From Methanohalobium evestigatum Z-7303 (GTDB taxonomy: Archaea > Halobacteriota > Methanosarcinia > Methanosarcinales > Methanosarcinaceae), in contig NC_014253.1 of NCBI RefSeq assembly GCF_000196655.1, positions 930,001 to 994,000 on the forward strand: DNA of 64,000 nucleotides. The letters are read 5' to 3'. Below are positions 27,112-36,247 of this stretch, piece by piece. The notes below the pieces were generated by a model that saw only the letters and a program-made list of their open reading frames with translations, did not search any database and was not told the origin of the DNA. Each line of letters opens with the position of its first letter. Position 1 is the first letter of the stretch. The position numbers and the translations under genes were made by a program.

Positions 27112-28263
27112 TTAATATCTTAAAATAGCACCTACTCCACCAATTGATTCCAGAAATTTGTCATCATCTACAAATTCTACCTCTGCATCTGTATATTGTG
27201 CCATCTCGTAAAGTTTTTCAATAATTTCAGTTTTTGAAGTAGTTCCACCACAGATTGGACAGGCTGGATAGGAGTTACCGGTAACATGAAGTTCCTGACA
27301 CTTTTCGCATTTACTCCCCGGAACAGCAATATTGTTCAAAATTAAAAGAACACTAACCCTCCCCTGATAAAGATCATTTTTAATAGCATCGATACCATAC
27401 TCAGCCAGACCACCACTCAATACAGCAGCTCTAAAATTATTAGCTTTTTCTCTTGAATATGATTTCTCATTAGTCTTTAAGATAATGTCACCAGTATTAA
27501 CAAGCTCTTTTTCTGAAACATCAATTGGTGTATCTACTATATCCATTACTTTATTTCTAATCCATTCAGGTAATATATCCCTTAATTCTTTTTTTGCATC
27601 CCCTGGTCCAGCTATTATTAACCCTTTGACCTGATGGTTTTTGCAATATTCTTCTATAGATTCCGCCACACTGGAAAGAAATGATTTTATAGCTTCTTTT
27701 CTCAGACGGTTGAACCGCATCTGGCTCCATCCACCCTTTTTATGCTTATTCATTAGGTCGGTGGACAGATGTGATGTCTGTTTAACAGCATCAGAACGGA
27801 TATTGAACAATCTGGATTCATGAGAATCTAAAAGTACTATTCCATAATCACTGTAATCATCTCTAAGTCTGGCAAGTGGAAGAAGAAAAGGTGAATTATC
27901 AAGTATCAAATACCTTTCAGGTTCCAGTGGAATTCTGAAAACATATATAGTCGATTGTGAAACAAATAGTATTCTTCCTTTTTCACCTTTCAGTTGAGGA
28001 AGACTGCAGTATTTTTTATAGGTGTTAATTAGGTCTTCGAACTGGTCTTTGAATTTTTCTGGTAGGGCTTTTCTTATATTTTTGATTCTGGATGTTAAAA
28101 ATTTGTTATTTACTTTATTATCGTTTTTGTTTCCTATGGGAAAATAAATAGATAGATATATATCGTTATCATCTGATTTTTCAGAAATGGATTTGATGTT
28201 AATATCGGTTATCGGTGTTAGTTTATCAATTATGATGTTTTCTGATTTTTCACTGTTGTGCAT
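27112..28263 (-). CDS. eRF1/Vms1-like (VLRF1-type) protein
   Basis: The 383-residue protein has eRF1 domain 2- and 3-like parts: GGWSQMRFNRLRKEAIKSFL, in the position of the release factor GGQ loop, IIAGPGDAKKELRDIL, and the eRF1-like AAVLSGGLAEYGIDAIKNDLYQGRVSVLLIL. A zinc ribbon (CEKCQELHVTGNSYPACPIC) lies near residue 315. It lacks the eRF1 codon-reading domain 1 with NIKS. This is the pattern of Vms1/ANKZF1-like factors that release peptides from stalled ribosomal large subunits, where a Gln in the loop is catalytic; here the Gln follows GGWS. Assignment to that activity is inference. Confidence 0.75.
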   Translation of the reverse strand: MHNSEKSENIIIDKLTPITDINIKSISEKSDDNDIYLSIYFPIGNKNDNKVNNKFLTSRIKNIRKALPEKFKDQFEDLINTYKKYCSLPQLKGEKGRILFVSQSTIYVFRIPLEPERYLILDNSPFLLPLARLRDDYSDYGIVLLDSHESRLFNIRSDAVKQTSHLSTDLMNKHKKGGWSQMRFNRLRKEAIKSFLSSVAESIEEYCKNHQVKGLIIAGPGDAKKELRDILPEWIRNKVMDIVDTPIDVSEKELVNTGDIILKTNEKSYSREKANNFRAAVLSGGLAEYGIDAIKNDLYQGRVSVLLILNNIAVPGSKCEKCQELHVTGNSYPACPICGGTTSKTEIIEKLYEMAQYTDAEVEFVDDDKFLESIGGVGAILRY

Positions 28264-28372
28264 ATAGATATATAGGATGGTTTATAAATAAAAAAGGTTT
28301 TTTAGACCTTTTTAAATCGAAATAAGTATATTAGAAAACAGATATTATCAGATAAAAGAGGGTTTGATTAAT

Positions 28373-29869
28373 TTGTCATCTGAAAACACCGGTCTACCTG
28401 TAAGGTCAGAAATCCTGCAACTGCAACCATGCGTACATGGAGGATTGGTTCGCGAAACCGCCCAGAAATACAACCTAAATGAATCAGATTTACTTGATTT
28501 CAGTGCAAGTCTGAATCCGCTTGGCACACCCTTCCAGTACTACAACTGCAGTCTCGAGGAACTTGTAAGCAACAATACGGAAAAGCTTACCCGTTATCCT
28601 GACAACCGTTATCTTGAATTCAGGGATGCTGCAGCAGGGTTTATCGGTAATCTGGATAGGGAAAACATTATACCCGGAAACGGTTCGTGTGAACTTATTA
28701 GACTGGTGGCAGAATGCGTGGTCGAAAAGGGCGACCAGGTGATAATACCCCAGCCAACTTTTGATGAGTATGAACTCCAGTGCAGGATTTTCGGTGCCAG
28801 ACCCGTATATATCAATTATAGTGAGATTCCCCAGATTTCAGACGAACTCCTTAACAGCTCAAAGATTCTTTTTGTCTGCAACCCCAACAATCCTACAGGT
28901 GAACTGCTGTCAAGGTCTACACTAAAGGATTTGGCTGACCGGTGTGCAGAAACCAGTACCCTTCTGTTTGTGGATGAGGCGTTTATCGAACTTTCAGACC
29001 CTGAGCAAAGCGTTGCTGAACTCGTAAAGGACAACAATTTTGTGTTTGTCATGCGCTCACTAACAAAATCGTTTGCTATACCGGGCATACGTGTAGGGTT
29101 CGGTGTTGCATCACAAAAACTGGCAAATGTGCTTGACAATGCCAGATTGTCATGGAACATGGGTTTTGTATCCGATGTTGTAGGTACTGAATTACTGAAG
29201 ATGAAAGGCGGTGTTTACAGTTCATATTTCAGGGATTCAAGGAAAATGATTGACAGGGAACGCAAGTATCTCATCGACAGAATTTCACGGATTCACGGGT
29301 TTACTCTACTGGACAGCAGTGTGAACTATATACTTGTGGATGTGAGTGAATCTGTGATGGATTCTAAAGAACTCACACAGAGACTGGCTGCAAGAGGCAT
29401 ACTTGTAAGAGACTGCAGTTCGTTCTGTTCACTTGGTGACGAGTTTATCAGAGTTGCTGTCAGAAATTCAGAAGATACCAATAAACTGGCCAAAAATATC
29501 GGTAGAGCCATGACTGACAGGAGTAGAGACAGCGCCAAAGAAAAACTGGAACACAGAATTAATTCCTCTAAGGGAAGGTCTCTTGTAGGTAGTAATACTG
29601 CATGTCCTTATTATCCCTGTCATTATGAAGGACAGGACTGTACCTTTTGCTTTTGTCCGTTTTATCCATGTGAGGATGAGCGGACGGGTGGTAAATGTAT
29701 CGAACGTTCTTCAGGCGGTAAAGTATGGAGCTGTATGAAATGCTATATTGTTCATGACCCTGAAGTAGCACAGGAAATACTTGATGTATTAAGAGAAAAT
29801 GGTGAAATGGATAACAAAATAAAAAAAGCATGGAAGAAAGTAATCAAACCCCGTTTATCAGAAAAATGA
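28373..29869 (+). CDS. cobD: L-threonine-O-3-phosphate decarboxylase with Cys-rich tail
   Basis: The first about 370 residues are a PLP-dependent fold I enzyme of the CobD type: LDFSASLNPLG, NPNNPTGELL, VDEAFIELSDP and the PLP lysine in RSLTKSFAIPGIRVGF. It supplies (R)-1-aminopropan-2-ol phosphate for the cobamide nucleotide loop. A C-terminal domain (about residues 405-470) has many cysteines, CPYYPCHYEGQDCTFC and CFCPFYPC ... SCMKC. A Methanosarcina mazei CobD with such a tail was reported to be bifunctional, also phosphorylating threonine. Start: TTG at 28373 leaves a spaced GAGGG site; an earlier TTG at 28364 is too close to it. Methylotrophic growth on corrinoid proteins fits the need for cobamide. 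Confidence 0.9.
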   Translation: MSSENTGLPVRSEILQLQPCVHGGLVRETAQKYNLNESDLLDFSASLNPLGTPFQYYNCSLEELVSNNTEKLTRYPDNRYLEFRDAAAGFIGNLDRENIIPGNGSCELIRLVAECVVEKGDQVIIPQPTFDEYELQCRIFGARPVYINYSEIPQISDELLNSSKILFVCNPNNPTGELLSRSTLKDLADRCAETSTLLFVDEAFIELSDPEQSVAELVKDNNFVFVMRSLTKSFAIPGIRVGFGVASQKLANVLDNARLSWNMGFVSDVVGTELLKMKGGVYSSYFRDSRKMIDRERKYLIDRISRIHGFTLLDSSVNYILVDVSESVMDSKELTQRLAARGILVRDCSSFCSLGDEFIRVAVRNSEDTNKLAKNIGRAMTDRSRDSAKEKLEHRINSSKGRSLVGSNTACPYYPCHYEGQDCTFCFCPFYPCEDERTGGKCIERSSGGKVWSCMKCYIVHDPEVAQEILDVLRENGEMDNKIKKAWKKVIKPRLSEK

Positions 29870-29928
29870 TTCTTATAATTAATTTCCCGAATCAAGTGTA
29901 GTTGAACCTGATAAAAGTAACATCACCA

Positions 29929-31092
29929 TTAGGTTTTATTTTGGAATTTCCTGTAAACAAATGAGTTTATTATAACCACTCCAAATGCTATCAGACCCGA
30001 TACAATAAATACATATTCAAGACCGGATTTTAATAAAATAAAACCCAGTATACCGGATGCCAAAGTCATACCGACAAATTTCATGGTATTAAATATAGAA
30101 ATAATACCTCCCATGACTCTGGTAGGAGCTACTTGGGTTATCAATGTATTAAGAAACGGTATCAATATACCAAAACCTGCACCAAAGATGAGCAATAATA
30201 AAAATACAGATGTCAAATTGTAAGCATAAGACATACCTGTAATAGCGATTCCTACAATCACGAATCCGGCTATTGTTATAGTCTGATTTGAGAATATCAA
30301 TGACAGTCTTTTGGTCTGTGATGCAACAACAGCCATCGATGCACCCTGAATTCCAAGAGCGATACCTGCACCCTGTGCTGTAAACCCAAAATTATCTTTC
30401 AAAAGAAAAGGAACATAGATTATAATTGTAAACAGGAAAAAGAACAATGCAGAAACCAGAAACATGGTGTATGCTACATTGAAATTTTTAAGAGCGGTAA
30501 CAATTTCATAAATTCCAGTTTTTTGTTTTGGCAACACTACATTTGTTTCGGGCAATACAAACACAGAAACAATAGCCAGAGGTATGGTTAAACCATAAAA
30601 CAGAAATGGGTAGTTCCAGCCAAATATAGCAAGACTTCCGCCAATAAGTGGAGCAGTAACTTCGCCTATAGATGTGGTCAGACTAACTCTACCCATTGCA
30701 TGAATGCGTTCAATGTTTTTATACAATTCACCTATCATAGTCATAACCAGTGGCATCATGCCGGCGGTTCCTATACCCTGAATGAATCTGAAAACGAGCA
30801 ATACAGGCAGGTTTGGTGCAAAAAAACCGGCGAAGCCGGATAAACCGTTAATAATAAGGCAGGTTATCAGAACCTTTTTTCGAGCCAGATTATCGATTCT
30901 GGTTCCCAGTAACAGCATGAACAATGCATTGGATAGGGTGTAAACTCCCATGACCCAACCAACAGCTTCAGGGGTAGAATTAAGTGGGTCTACCATGTCC
31001 GGCAAAACCGGTCCCATAAGGGCACTTCCAGTCATACCGAAAAAAGCAACCAGACATAAAACAAGCAGAATCACTCTTGTAGTCAGGTTCAT
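29929..31092 (-). CDS. MFS transporter, paralogue of the 20638 gene
   Basis: The 387-residue protein has 12 predicted membrane segments and matches the MFS gene at 20638-21807 throughout: VLCLVAFFGMTGSALMGPVLP, RFIQGIGTAGMMPLVMTMIGELY, HAMGR, GGSLAIFGWNYPFLFYGLTIP and GGIISIFNTMKFVGMT. The two copies point in opposite directions 8 kb apart and probably arose by duplication with later divergence. The substrate is unknown. It is convergent with cobD and lies between it and a TnpB element. Confidence 0.88.
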   Translation of the reverse strand: MNLTTRVILLVLCLVAFFGMTGSALMGPVLPDMVDPLNSTPEAVGWVMGVYTLSNALFMLLLGTRIDNLARKKVLITCLIINGLSGFAGFFAPNLPVLLVFRFIQGIGTAGMMPLVMTMIGELYKNIERIHAMGRVSLTTSIGEVTAPLIGGSLAIFGWNYPFLFYGLTIPLAIVSVFVLPETNVVLPKQKTGIYEIVTALKNFNVAYTMFLVSALFFFLFTIIIYVPFLLKDNFGFTAQGAGIALGIQGASMAVVASQTKRLSLIFSNQTITIAGFVIVGIAITGMSYAYNLTSVFLLLLIFGAGFGILIPFLNTLITQVAPTRVMGGIISIFNTMKFVGMTLASGILGFILLKSGLEYVFIVSGLIAFGVVIINSFVYRKFQNKT

Positions 31093-31122
31093 AAAAATCA
31101 GTCAGTAGAAAGATTTGGTTTT

Positions 31123-31290
31123 GTGAACTACCACTTGGCTAAAGACCAAGTGGCTTCCTGTTTCATCCTTTTCCCTTATGGGAACAAGTCCACAGGCTCT
31201 ACCCCTCATCCCGAAGGTGAATTGATGCCTATTAGATTCTGTCTATCCAGTGCGAATTTTTTAATGTTAACTGATGCGTTGATGTCCCTA
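31123..31290 (-). ncRNA. probable omega/reRNA scaffold of copy A
   Basis: In TnpB systems the guide RNA overlaps the tnpB 3' end, runs through the right-end hairpin and uses the flanking DNA as the guide. Here it should run through the 31131-31153 hairpin to about 31123, with the guide copied from roughly 31103-31122. The 5' end is unknown. Confidence 0.35.
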
Positions 31291-32333
31291 TCATGTATCG
31301 TTTTACAGTCAGGACATTCCCATTCTCTGTCTTTAAGTTCTAAATCCTGATAATAATATCCACATACATGACAGATTTTGCTTGATGGGTCGAATCGTCC
31401 TATCTTGATAATATTTTTACCGTACCATTCTGCTTTATACTCTAATTTCTGAACGAAACTACTCCATGAAGCATCGGTTATATGCTGTGCCAGATTATGA
31501 TTTTTCAGCAGTCCTTTTACATTCAAACATTCCAGTGCTACAGCTTGGTTCTCGCTTATCAGTTTATTACTTAATTTATGCTGGAAATCTTCTCTCTGAT
31601 TAGCAATTTTCTCATGATATTTTGCTATCTGATGTTTCAGTTTCCTGTAATTGTTAGAACCCTTCTTTTTTCTGCTGAGCCTTTTCTGTAATACCTTCAA
31701 TCTTTCAATTGAATTTTTCAGGTATCTGGGGTTGCCGATTTTTTCACCATCGGATGTTACAGCGAAATCCTTGATTCCTACATCGACTCCTATAGTATTA
31801 ACTTCGTAGAATGTCTGTTTTTGTGGTAATTGTTTGTCGTCATCGACTAAAATACTGATATAATATTTTCCTGTCGGTGTTCTTGTTATAGTTGCAGTCC
31901 TTTGTTTACCATCAAACCTTCTATGAAGCCTTGTTTTTATCCAGCCGATTTTAGGTATGTATACTTTATTATTACCAAAATCGACTTTATAATACTGAGG
32001 AACAGAAAACGATTGTACTGGGTTTTTCTTGGATTTAAACTTTGGAAAACCTGATTTTTCTCTGAAAAATTTGGTAAAAGCATTTTCCAGGTTAAGAGTA
32101 GCTCCCTGTAATGATTGAGAGTTAATTTCATTCAACCATTCATGATCTTCTTTTAATACCCTTATCTGTTTGTTCAATTCAAATCTTGATATTGCTTTAC
32201 CATCCTGCTCATAAGATTTGATTTTGTTCTCCAATGCCCAGTTGTATATGAACCTACAAGCTCCTATATGTTTTGCGATTAACTCCTGTTGGATTTGGTT
32301 TGGATACATACGATACTTGTAAGCTTTTAACAT
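31206..32333 (-). CDS. tnpB: TnpB RNA-guided nuclease, copy A (intact)
   Basis: The protein (375 residues from MLKAYKYRMYPN) contains the N-terminal helix-turn-helix-like part, a RuvC-like nuclease with Asp in GVDVGIKDFAV, Glu in ALECLNVKGL and Asp in HDRDINASVN, and a zinc ribbon CHVC ... CPDC. All catalytic residues are present, so it should be an active nuclease guided by an RNA from its own 3' end. I start it at the ATG at 32333 because the sister copy at 55307-56311 shares sequence only from that codon onward. The protein is nearly identical to the decayed copy and distant from the one at 51497. Confidence 0.92.
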   Translation of the reverse strand: MLKAYKYRMYPNQIQQELIAKHIGACRFIYNWALENKIKSYEQDGKAISRFELNKQIRVLKEDHEWLNEINSQSLQGATLNLENAFTKFFREKSGFPKFKSKKNPVQSFSVPQYYKVDFGNNKVYIPKIGWIKTRLHRRFDGKQRTATITRTPTGKYYISILVDDDKQLPQKQTFYEVNTIGVDVGIKDFAVTSDGEKIGNPRYLKNSIERLKVLQKRLSRKKKGSNNYRKLKHQIAKYHEKIANQREDFQHKLSNKLISENQAVALECLNVKGLLKNHNLAQHITDASWSSFVQKLEYKAEWYGKNIIKIGRFDPSSKICHVCGYYYQDLELKDREWECPDCKTIHDRDINASVNIKKFALDRQNLIGINSPSG

Positions 32334-32487
32334 ACCATAATTATTATGATTTAACATTATTTATATGTTAAGTTATATATTGGACGGTATTCAGCCCTGA
32401 TGCTGAAGACATCAGGGTTTTCTACCTTCCATTATTATAAATTGTCCTGTCTGGGATTTTTCAAGAAAAAGTTGGATGTTTATTGTA

Positions 32488-32559
32488 AGCCTCGGGCGGG
32501 GATCGAACCCGCGACCTCGTCCTTACCAAGGACGCGCTACACCACTAAGCCACCGAGGC
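32488..32559 (-). tRNA. tRNA-Thr (GGU anticodon)
   Basis: Read on the minus strand, the acceptor arms GCCTCGG and CCGAGGC pair perfectly. The anticodon arm is CGTCC / GGACG with loop TTGGTAA, giving anticodon GGT (codon ACC, threonine). The T arm is GCGGG / CCCGC with loop TTCGATC. There is no intron, and the CCA end is not encoded. A TnpB element lies directly downstream. Confidence 0.95.
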
Positions 32560-32634
32560 TCTTTTATTGTGCTGACGTATTCCTCCTAAATATCAGGTAT
32601 CTTTTATTAAATTTTTGGTTGAAAACAGCCGTAT

Positions 32635-33147
32635 TTATAAATACCATCTGTCATCAACCGGAAAGAGTTCATTAATCCACATGAGTACATGATTGTGGTG
32701 TATAATTTTGTAAGACCTTGAAAGCACCTGGTTGCATTCAAAATACTCATGATTCTCTTCAACTTCAAGATTTTCAAAATCCCTACGGGTTTCTATATCA
32801 TGGTTTCTAAGAATTTTACCAATCGGTATGTCAGCGCGCATCATGTCCTGTTTTACTTCAGGAGGCATTCTTTTAATGGGTGATAGTGACCTTGCATAAA
32901 CATAGGGTTTGTTCCCCGCAACCAGAGCGACTGTACGATAGTTTATTTCATCTCCGATATCGATATTAAAAAGGGAAGCGGTATCTTTGTCTGCAGGTAT
33001 TAAGTACTGATTCTTGGTTATAACAGATACGTCCTCTTTTGTCATTATTTCAAGCAGGAAGGTAATAGATCCATCAGTACCTGCACATACCCGCAGACAG
33101 GTCGGAATGTCAAGATTTTTGAGTTTATCAAGGAATCCGGTTATCAA
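32635..33147 (-). CDS. DUF98 chorismate-lyase-like protein
   Basis: The 170-residue protein has the DUF98/UbiC-like pattern: DGSITFLLEIMTKEDVSVITKNQYL, YRTVALVAGNKPYVYARSLSP and PIGKILRNHDIETRRDF. Relatives remove pyruvate from chorismate to yield 4-hydroxybenzoate. In methanogens 4-hydroxybenzoate is a proposed precursor of the arylamine of tetrahydromethanopterin, so a role there is possible (inference from the family). Start TTG with GGTGTGAT upstream. The DUF5611-like gene precedes it by 16 bp on the same strand. Confidence 0.78.
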   Translation of the reverse strand: MITGFLDKLKNLDIPTCLRVCAGTDGSITFLLEIMTKEDVSVITKNQYLIPADKDTASLFNIDIGDEINYRTVALVAGNKPYVYARSLSPIKRMPPEVKQDMMRADIPIGKILRNHDIETRRDFENLEVEENHEYFECNQVLSRSYKIIHHNHVLMWINELFPVDDRWYL

Positions 33148-33163
33148 AAATCACACCAGCAGT

Positions 33164-33478
33164 TTAATCTTGTACTTCTTTTTTAGCCATTTTTACACGT
33201 TCTTTGGCAGTGTACCCGGTTGCCTGATACAAGAAATCCCTGAACCTTTTGTTGGTATCAAGTATCAGTTCATCATCAAGTTCTGTTTCATCGGCTGACT
33301 CGGTTTCAACAGCCATTTTTTTGCCTTCCAGCCATACTTCTACTTTATCCAGAGCACCGTATGAAGTTATAAATTTGTCATCTTCACACTTTATTTCGGT
33401 CGGAAAGCACTCATCAAGTATTGAATAGATACGGTCACTGTCTGGTTTATATCCACGTTTTAATTTATACAACTGCAT
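33164..33478 (-). CDS. DUF5611-like methanogen protein
   Basis: A 104-residue acidic protein beginning MQLYKLKRGYKPDSDRIYSIL, with CFPTEIKCEDDKFITSYGALDKVEVWLEGKKMAVET, a pattern of small methanogen-only proteins I associate with DUF5611. It has no membrane segment and its function is unknown. It probably shares a transcript with the chorismate-lyase-like gene just downstream. Confidence 0.65.
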   Translation of the reverse strand: MQLYKLKRGYKPDSDRIYSILDECFPTEIKCEDDKFITSYGALDKVEVWLEGKKMAVETESADETELDDELILDTNKRFRDFLYQATGYTAKERVKMAKKEVQD

Positions 33479-33617
33479 GTTATCACCAAATACAATCTAA
33501 TTCTACCAATTAAATTTTATTTTTTATATAATTACTGGACTATAACCACGGGAATTAATATTAAATAATTTAAACTCAAAATATTAGTAAGACTTCAATA
33601 TTAATAGTGGGGATAAA

Positions 33618-34052
33618 ATGGCAAAACTTGCGGTTGTTTATTTAAGTACACAGGGAAACACCAAAACTATGGCGGAATCAATAGCAAACGGTGCAAAGTC
33701 GAGGCATGTAGATGTGGATGTCAGCAGTTTTTATGATACCACAGTTGATGAAGTTGCAGCAGCAGATGCGATTGCAATAGGCTCATCAACCTTTTACTAT
33801 GGAATGCTTGCACCCATTGAAAAGTTTGTGGATGAACTTGTTCAAAAAGATGTAGATGGAAAAATCGGAGCAGCTTTCGGTTCTTATGGGTGGAGCGGAG
33901 AAGCACCGCATATGATTGCAGACAAAATGCGTAAAGCTGGTATGAATGTTGTAGACCCGGTATTAAGAATACAGCACATACCAAATGACAAAGACATTTC
34001 TGAATGTGAACGTCTTGGCAAGGATTTGGCAGAAAATATCAAAAAACGTTGA
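33618..34052 (+). CDS. flavodoxin domain protein
   Basis: The 144-residue protein is a flavodoxin-like fold: phosphate loop STQGNTKTMAESIA, then GSSTFYYGMLAP and GAAFGSYGWSGEAP, as in the flavodoxin half of methanogen F420H2 oxidases (FprA) and related A-type flavoproteins. It should bind FMN and carry electrons. It stands alone, with the histidine kinases starting about 120 bp downstream, and is divergent from the DUF5611-like gene. Confidence 0.9.
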   Translation: MAKLAVVYLSTQGNTKTMAESIANGAKSRHVDVDVSSFYDTTVDEVAAADAIAIGSSTFYYGMLAPIEKFVDELVQKDVDGKIGAAFGSYGWSGEAPHMIADKMRKAGMNVVDPVLRIQHIPNDKDISECERLGKDLAENIKKR

Positions 34053-34175
34053 TTGTATGAACATATCTTTTTTTATAAGTAACAAATTTACCAGTTGTAT
34101 AGAAACAATTATATTGTTCCTTTTCTTTAAATAAAGTCATCCGGTCTGAAAGACATGTAATCCGGTGTTAACATA

Positions 34176-36245
34176 ATGAAATGGAGCAATATATCTCTTA
34201 AAGTAAAATTACTTGTATACATACTTTTAGGTGTATCAATAATACTCTCCGCTTCTACTGCATTTATCATAAATAGTACAACTTCTCAACAGGAAGATTT
34301 AGCCTACCAACAATCAATTGAAAAGGCAACAAGTTATGCAAATGATTTCAATACGGATATGAATGAAGACAAGGCAAAAGGAGAAAACATTGCCACAATG
34401 CTTTCTGAGTACGAATCTTCCAATAGAAGTGAAGTACTAAATATGTTAAAACGATTACTTGTACAAAATAAGGATTTGATTGGGACATATGTTGCCTATG
34501 AACCGGATGCTTTTGATAACAGAGATGAGGATTATGTTAACACCACATATCATGATTCCACTGGAAGGTTAATCCCATACTGGAACAGAATAGGCGGAGA
34601 TGTACATTGTGAACCTTTGGTGGATTATGAAACATCAAACTATTATCAATTACCCAAAAAACTGGAAAAAACAGTGGTTACTGAACCCTACCTATATCAA
34701 GGAAAACTAATAGTAAGTTATGTATCTCCGATAATGAAAAACGGTACTTTTGTGGGTATAGGCGGAGTGGATGTATCACTGGAAAACATTGATAATATTG
34801 TAAGTGATGTTGAAATTTTTGACACCGGATATGCATTTATGTCAAGCAACACTGGAATTTTGTTATCCCATCCTGAAAAAAAACAATGGATTGGTAACAA
34901 AACATTGTACGATTTTGATGACCCTAAAATATCCCAGATGGCGGATGAAATCCAATCGGGCAAAGAAGGGCATATAGAAACAATTGACCCAAGTACTGGT
35001 AAAAATGTTGTAATGTTCTATCAACCGATTGAAACCGGTGAATATTCTTTTATTCTTGTTGTTCCAAAGGATGAAATGCTTGCAGGTGTTACAGAATTAA
35101 GAGATGAACTGATTATAATATCTGTGGTATCCCTCATTTTTATGGGTGGTGTGGCTTATCTAATATCATTATCTATATCCCGAACTATTAATGGTATAGT
35201 TGGCGATTTTAAGAGAATAACCAATGATGTTATTGACGGTAAACTGGGTACAAGAGCCAATACAATTATCCAGAAAGATTTTAGAGAAATTCCACAAGGT
35301 CTCAACAAAATACTTGATACTTTCCAGAGTCCAATTCAGGAAACCATGCGTGTTGCAAATTCGCTTTCAAAAGGACGATTAAGTACCCGTTTCAGATTAA
35401 ATGTTAAAGGAGATTTCAAAGAACTTGGAGACACTTTGGATCATTTTTCAGAATCATTGAACAATGTAATCGATGATTCAAATGCTGTACTTACTGCTAT
35501 CCAGAAAGAAGATTTTACACGCAAAGTACAGGTACACGGTAATGGTGATTTTGCGATACTGACAAATGGAGTTGAAAACGCACGTAAAGCCATGTATGAG
35601 TTTACGACCGAGCGTAAACAGGCTGAAGAGATTCGTAAAAAAGAGATACATCATCGGGTAAAGAACAACCTGCAGGTTATCTCAAGTCTATTAAGCCTTG
35701 AATCTGGTAATTTTGACGACCCTGATGTAGTTGAAGCATTTAGAGATAGTCAGAACCGTGTTCGTTCGATGGCACTTGCCCATGAGGAACTTTATCAGTC
35801 AAAACATGTAGCAGATATAGATTTTTCAGAATATGTGGATAATTTGACCAATTACCTTATCCAGACCTACAGAGGCAAAACTAATAATATAATAATAAAC
35901 AACAATGTCGACAAAATATCTTTAAATATGGATACAGCAATTCCACTTGGGATTATCATCAATGAACTGATATCCAATTCACTCAAGCATGCATTTTCAG
36001 ATGATGCTACCGGTGAAATCAACATAAATATGTATGTTGAAGGGGACAATAATCACAAACTAATTGTCAGTGATAACGGCAAAGGTATATCCGATGATAT
36101 AGATTTCAGAGAATCCGAATCACTGGGATTGCAGCTTGTAAATACACTTGTAGAACAAATAGATGGAACGATAGAACTTGATAAATCACAAGGGACAGAG
36201 TTTATAATTACGTTTAAAGAATTGAAATATAAAGTCAAGGTGTAA
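34176..36245 (+). CDS. membrane histidine kinase: Cache, HAMP repeats, HisKA_2
   Basis: The 689-residue kinase has a membrane helix near residues 11-33, a double-Cache extracellular sensor domain (about 40-300, with DVSLENIDNIVSD and VMFYQPIETGEYSFIL), a second helix near 308-332, then HAMP-type repeats (RTINGIVGDFKRI, GKLGTRA, KGRLSTRF). The HisKA_2 dimerisation helix has the phospho-histidine in IHHRVKNNLQVISSLL (about residue 492) and is followed by an HATPase domain (DNGKGISDD). It senses a small extracellular molecule and phosphorylates the response regulator 2 bp downstream. Together with the following three genes it forms two kinase-regulator pairs. Confidence 0.9.
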   Translation: MKWSNISLKVKLLVYILLGVSIILSASTAFIINSTTSQQEDLAYQQSIEKATSYANDFNTDMNEDKAKGENIATMLSEYESSNRSEVLNMLKRLLVQNKDLIGTYVAYEPDAFDNRDEDYVNTTYHDSTGRLIPYWNRIGGDVHCEPLVDYETSNYYQLPKKLEKTVVTEPYLYQGKLIVSYVSPIMKNGTFVGIGGVDVSLENIDNIVSDVEIFDTGYAFMSSNTGILLSHPEKKQWIGNKTLYDFDDPKISQMADEIQSGKEGHIETIDPSTGKNVVMFYQPIETGEYSFILVVPKDEMLAGVTELRDELIIISVVSLIFMGGVAYLISLSISRTINGIVGDFKRITNDVIDGKLGTRANTIIQKDFREIPQGLNKILDTFQSPIQETMRVANSLSKGRLSTRFRLNVKGDFKELGDTLDHFSESLNNVIDDSNAVLTAIQKEDFTRKVQVHGNGDFAILTNGVENARKAMYEFTTERKQAEEIRKKEIHHRVKNNLQVISSLLSLESGNFDDPDVVEAFRDSQNRVRSMALAHEELYQSKHVADIDFSEYVDNLTNYLIQTYRGKTNNIIINNNVDKISLNMDTAIPLGIIINELISNSLKHAFSDDATGEININMYVEGDNNHKLIVSDNGKGISDDIDFRESESLGLQLVNTLVEQIDGTIELDKSQGTEFIITFKELKYKVKV

Positions 36246-36247
36246 AA

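Larger units (their letters stand above)
31123..32441 (-). mobile_element. TnpB-only IS200/IS605-type element, copy A
   Basis: The element has no tnpA. Its right end (low coordinate side) starts GTGAACTACC and carries a hairpin CCACTTGG / CCAAGTGG with loop CTAAAGA at 31131-31153. Its left end has a hairpin CCCTGATG / CATCAGGG with loop CTGAAGA at 32395-32417, followed outward by GGTAGAAAA and TTTATAATAA on the minus strand. The same two ends frame the elements at 51464 and 55204, which defines the borders. It inserted 46 bp downstream of the tRNA-Thr gene. Mobility would need a TnpA from elsewhere. Confidence 0.85.

Noticed and set aside
30695-31205. Composite transposon between copies A and C
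   Set aside because: The copies lie in the same direction 23 kb apart with housekeeping genes between; nothing shows joint movement.
32400-32675. Plus-strand 91-codon frame containing RAGIEPATSSLPRTRYTTKPPRL
   Set aside because: This is the translation of the antisense strand of tRNA-Thr, a well-known artefact; the real feature is the tRNA.
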